Source: Gammaproteobacteria bacterium
GTDB taxonomy: Bacteria > Pseudomonadota > Gammaproteobacteria > Steroidobacterales > Steroidobacteraceae
Length of the DNA: 64,000 bases
NCBI GenBank assembly: GCA_028293725.1
Contig: JAQGOE010000133.1
Span: forward strand, 29,449 to 93,448
Direction of reading: 5' to 3'
This document shows positions 63,375 through 64,000 of the stretch, one piece after another. Below the pieces are notes generated by a model that was given only the letters and a program-made list of their open reading frames with translations, was not told the origin of the DNA and did not search any database. The translations under genes and the position numbers were made by a program. Numbering within the stretch: position 1 is the stretch's first letter; every line of letters starts with the position of its first letter.

Positions 63375-63546
63375 GGGTCGCACTTGAGGATCACATCAGG
63401 GGGCCGCATTTAGAGGGCTTGGCGCGGGCATTTTCGGCCGCGCCGCAGCTTCGGACTGAGTGGGCCGTAGCGTCCCTGCCTTGGGGGCCGGCGACCCTGT
63501 TCCTGGGGGGGCGAAAAGGCCCCCAGAAAAGAAAAATGACAGTGTG

Positions 63547-63574
63547 TTGACAGCCCGCCAATCAGGGCTATACT
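63547..63574 (+). promoter_or_regulatory. rRNA operon promoter P1 (sigma-70)
   Basis: TTGACA (63547-63552), 16-bp spacer, TATACT (63569-63574), followed by the discriminator GCGCGCCCC. The A-rich stretch upstream (63526-63540) could act as an UP element. GC-rich discriminators are typical of stringently controlled rRNA promoters. Confidence 0.85.
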
Positions 63575-63637
63575 GCGCGCCCCTTGCAGCCTGAGTCGCG
63601 ACGCGAAACAAGCAGCAAGGCAGCAGAAAAGTGAAGG

Positions 63638-63665
63638 TTGACGGATTAAAGCTCATAGCTATAAT
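63638..63665 (+). promoter_or_regulatory. rRNA operon promoter P2 (sigma-70)
   Basis: TTGACG (63638-63643), 16-bp spacer, perfect TATAAT (63660-63665), discriminator GCGCCCCCC. It lies 91 bp after P1 and about 215 bp before the 16S 5' end. Confidence 0.85.
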
Positions 63666-63758
63666 GCGCCCCCCTTCAGACGGTAAGCGGTAACGCGAAC
63701 CGGCGAAAAGGTTCCAAGCGCAGCAATGCGCACCACCCAGCCCCAGCGGCTCGGGACG

Positions 63759-63774
63759 CTTTTTAAAAATTTGC
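63759..63774 (+). promoter_or_regulatory. BoxA-like antitermination element in the rRNA leader
   Basis: GCTTTTTAAAAATTTG resembles the BoxA of rRNA leaders (GCTCTTTAAAAA-type), which binds NusB/NusE. It sits in the transcribed leader between P2 and 16S, the expected place. A possible box B stem just upstream (63749-63757) is not clear. Confidence 0.5.
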
Positions 63775-63888
63775 AGGTAATTTGTGTGGGGACTCGCGTC
63801 GATGCCTTTAGTGCAATTGACCGAGTGACCAAGAAAGTCCAGCAATGAGTCTTTTTTGAGCATTCATTTCGATGATGATCAAGATCTT

Positions 63889-64000
<112 letters not shown>

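Noticed and set aside
63490..63525. G/C-rich stem after tyrS as terminator
   Set aside because: A 7-bp CTGGGGG/CCCCCAG stem exists but is followed by A-rich, not T-rich, sequence on the plus strand.

Overview
The window is 64 kb of dense, GC-rich bacterial chromosome. Gene content points to a gammaproteobacterium: a chp-type type IV pilus chemosensory operon, the pilT-yggS-proC-yggT neighbourhood, yqgE-ruvX-pyrB, erpA, rppH and a classical rRNA promoter region. The combination resembles the Xanthomonadales/Nevskiales/Steroidobacterales side of the class; that placement is inference from gene content, not a phylogeny. I see no insertion sequence, prophage, CRISPR array or tRNA gene. The right edge enters a 16S rRNA gene.

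Left part (1-17 kb) is accessory metabolism and secreted proteins. It holds a cut-off S9 peptidase, a beta-propeller protein, a class C beta-lactamase-like hydrolase, and a compact module of a GntR/FCD regulator plus a LigM-like tetrahydrofolate-dependent O-demethylase. That module is preceded by two VanR-like operator boxes 21 bp apart. Next come a VPLPA-CTERM exported protein, a large secreted phosphoesterase, a MauG/CcpA-type di-haem peroxidase, a NmrA/LysR divergent pair, a HAD phosphatase, a SemiSWEET-like membrane protein, a formyltransferase, a DUF4142 protein and an orphan ParA ATPase.

Middle part (17-44 kb) holds htpG with a heat-shock-like promoter, an FKBP lipoprotein, an HU-family protein, yggT/proC/yggS, and three tandem pilus retraction ATPases (PilT, PilU and a second PilU-like protein). 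These are followed by a PIN-domain/antitoxin-like pair, a pyrimidine/Holliday/TonB/glutathione run on the minus strand (PyrK-like stub, pyrB, ruvX, yqgE, tonB-like, gshB), and the complete-looking pilG-pilH-pilI-pilJ-chpA-chpC operon that controls twitching. The three retraction ATPases and the chemosensory operon are only about 6 kb apart and probably act on the same pili.

Right part (44-64 kb) is mostly housekeeping: rsmE (carrying an in-frame 18-bp tandem repeat), bioA, ampD, a PduO-type cobalamin adenosyltransferase, a HisN-like phosphatase, and a split BtuCD-like ABC transporter. After these come pdxH, tyrA, a DUF484-like/GGDEF protein, rppH, a bactofilin cluster, erpA, ppx and ppk1 (convergent), an M23 peptidase, tyrS, and then two tandem rRNA promoters with a leader and the 16S gene start.

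No wholly new multi-gene system stands out. The best candidates for new biology are the O-demethylase operator module, the third retraction ATPase, the coupled PyrK-like stub that stops just before the iron-sulfur cysteines, and the PIN/long-antitoxin pair.
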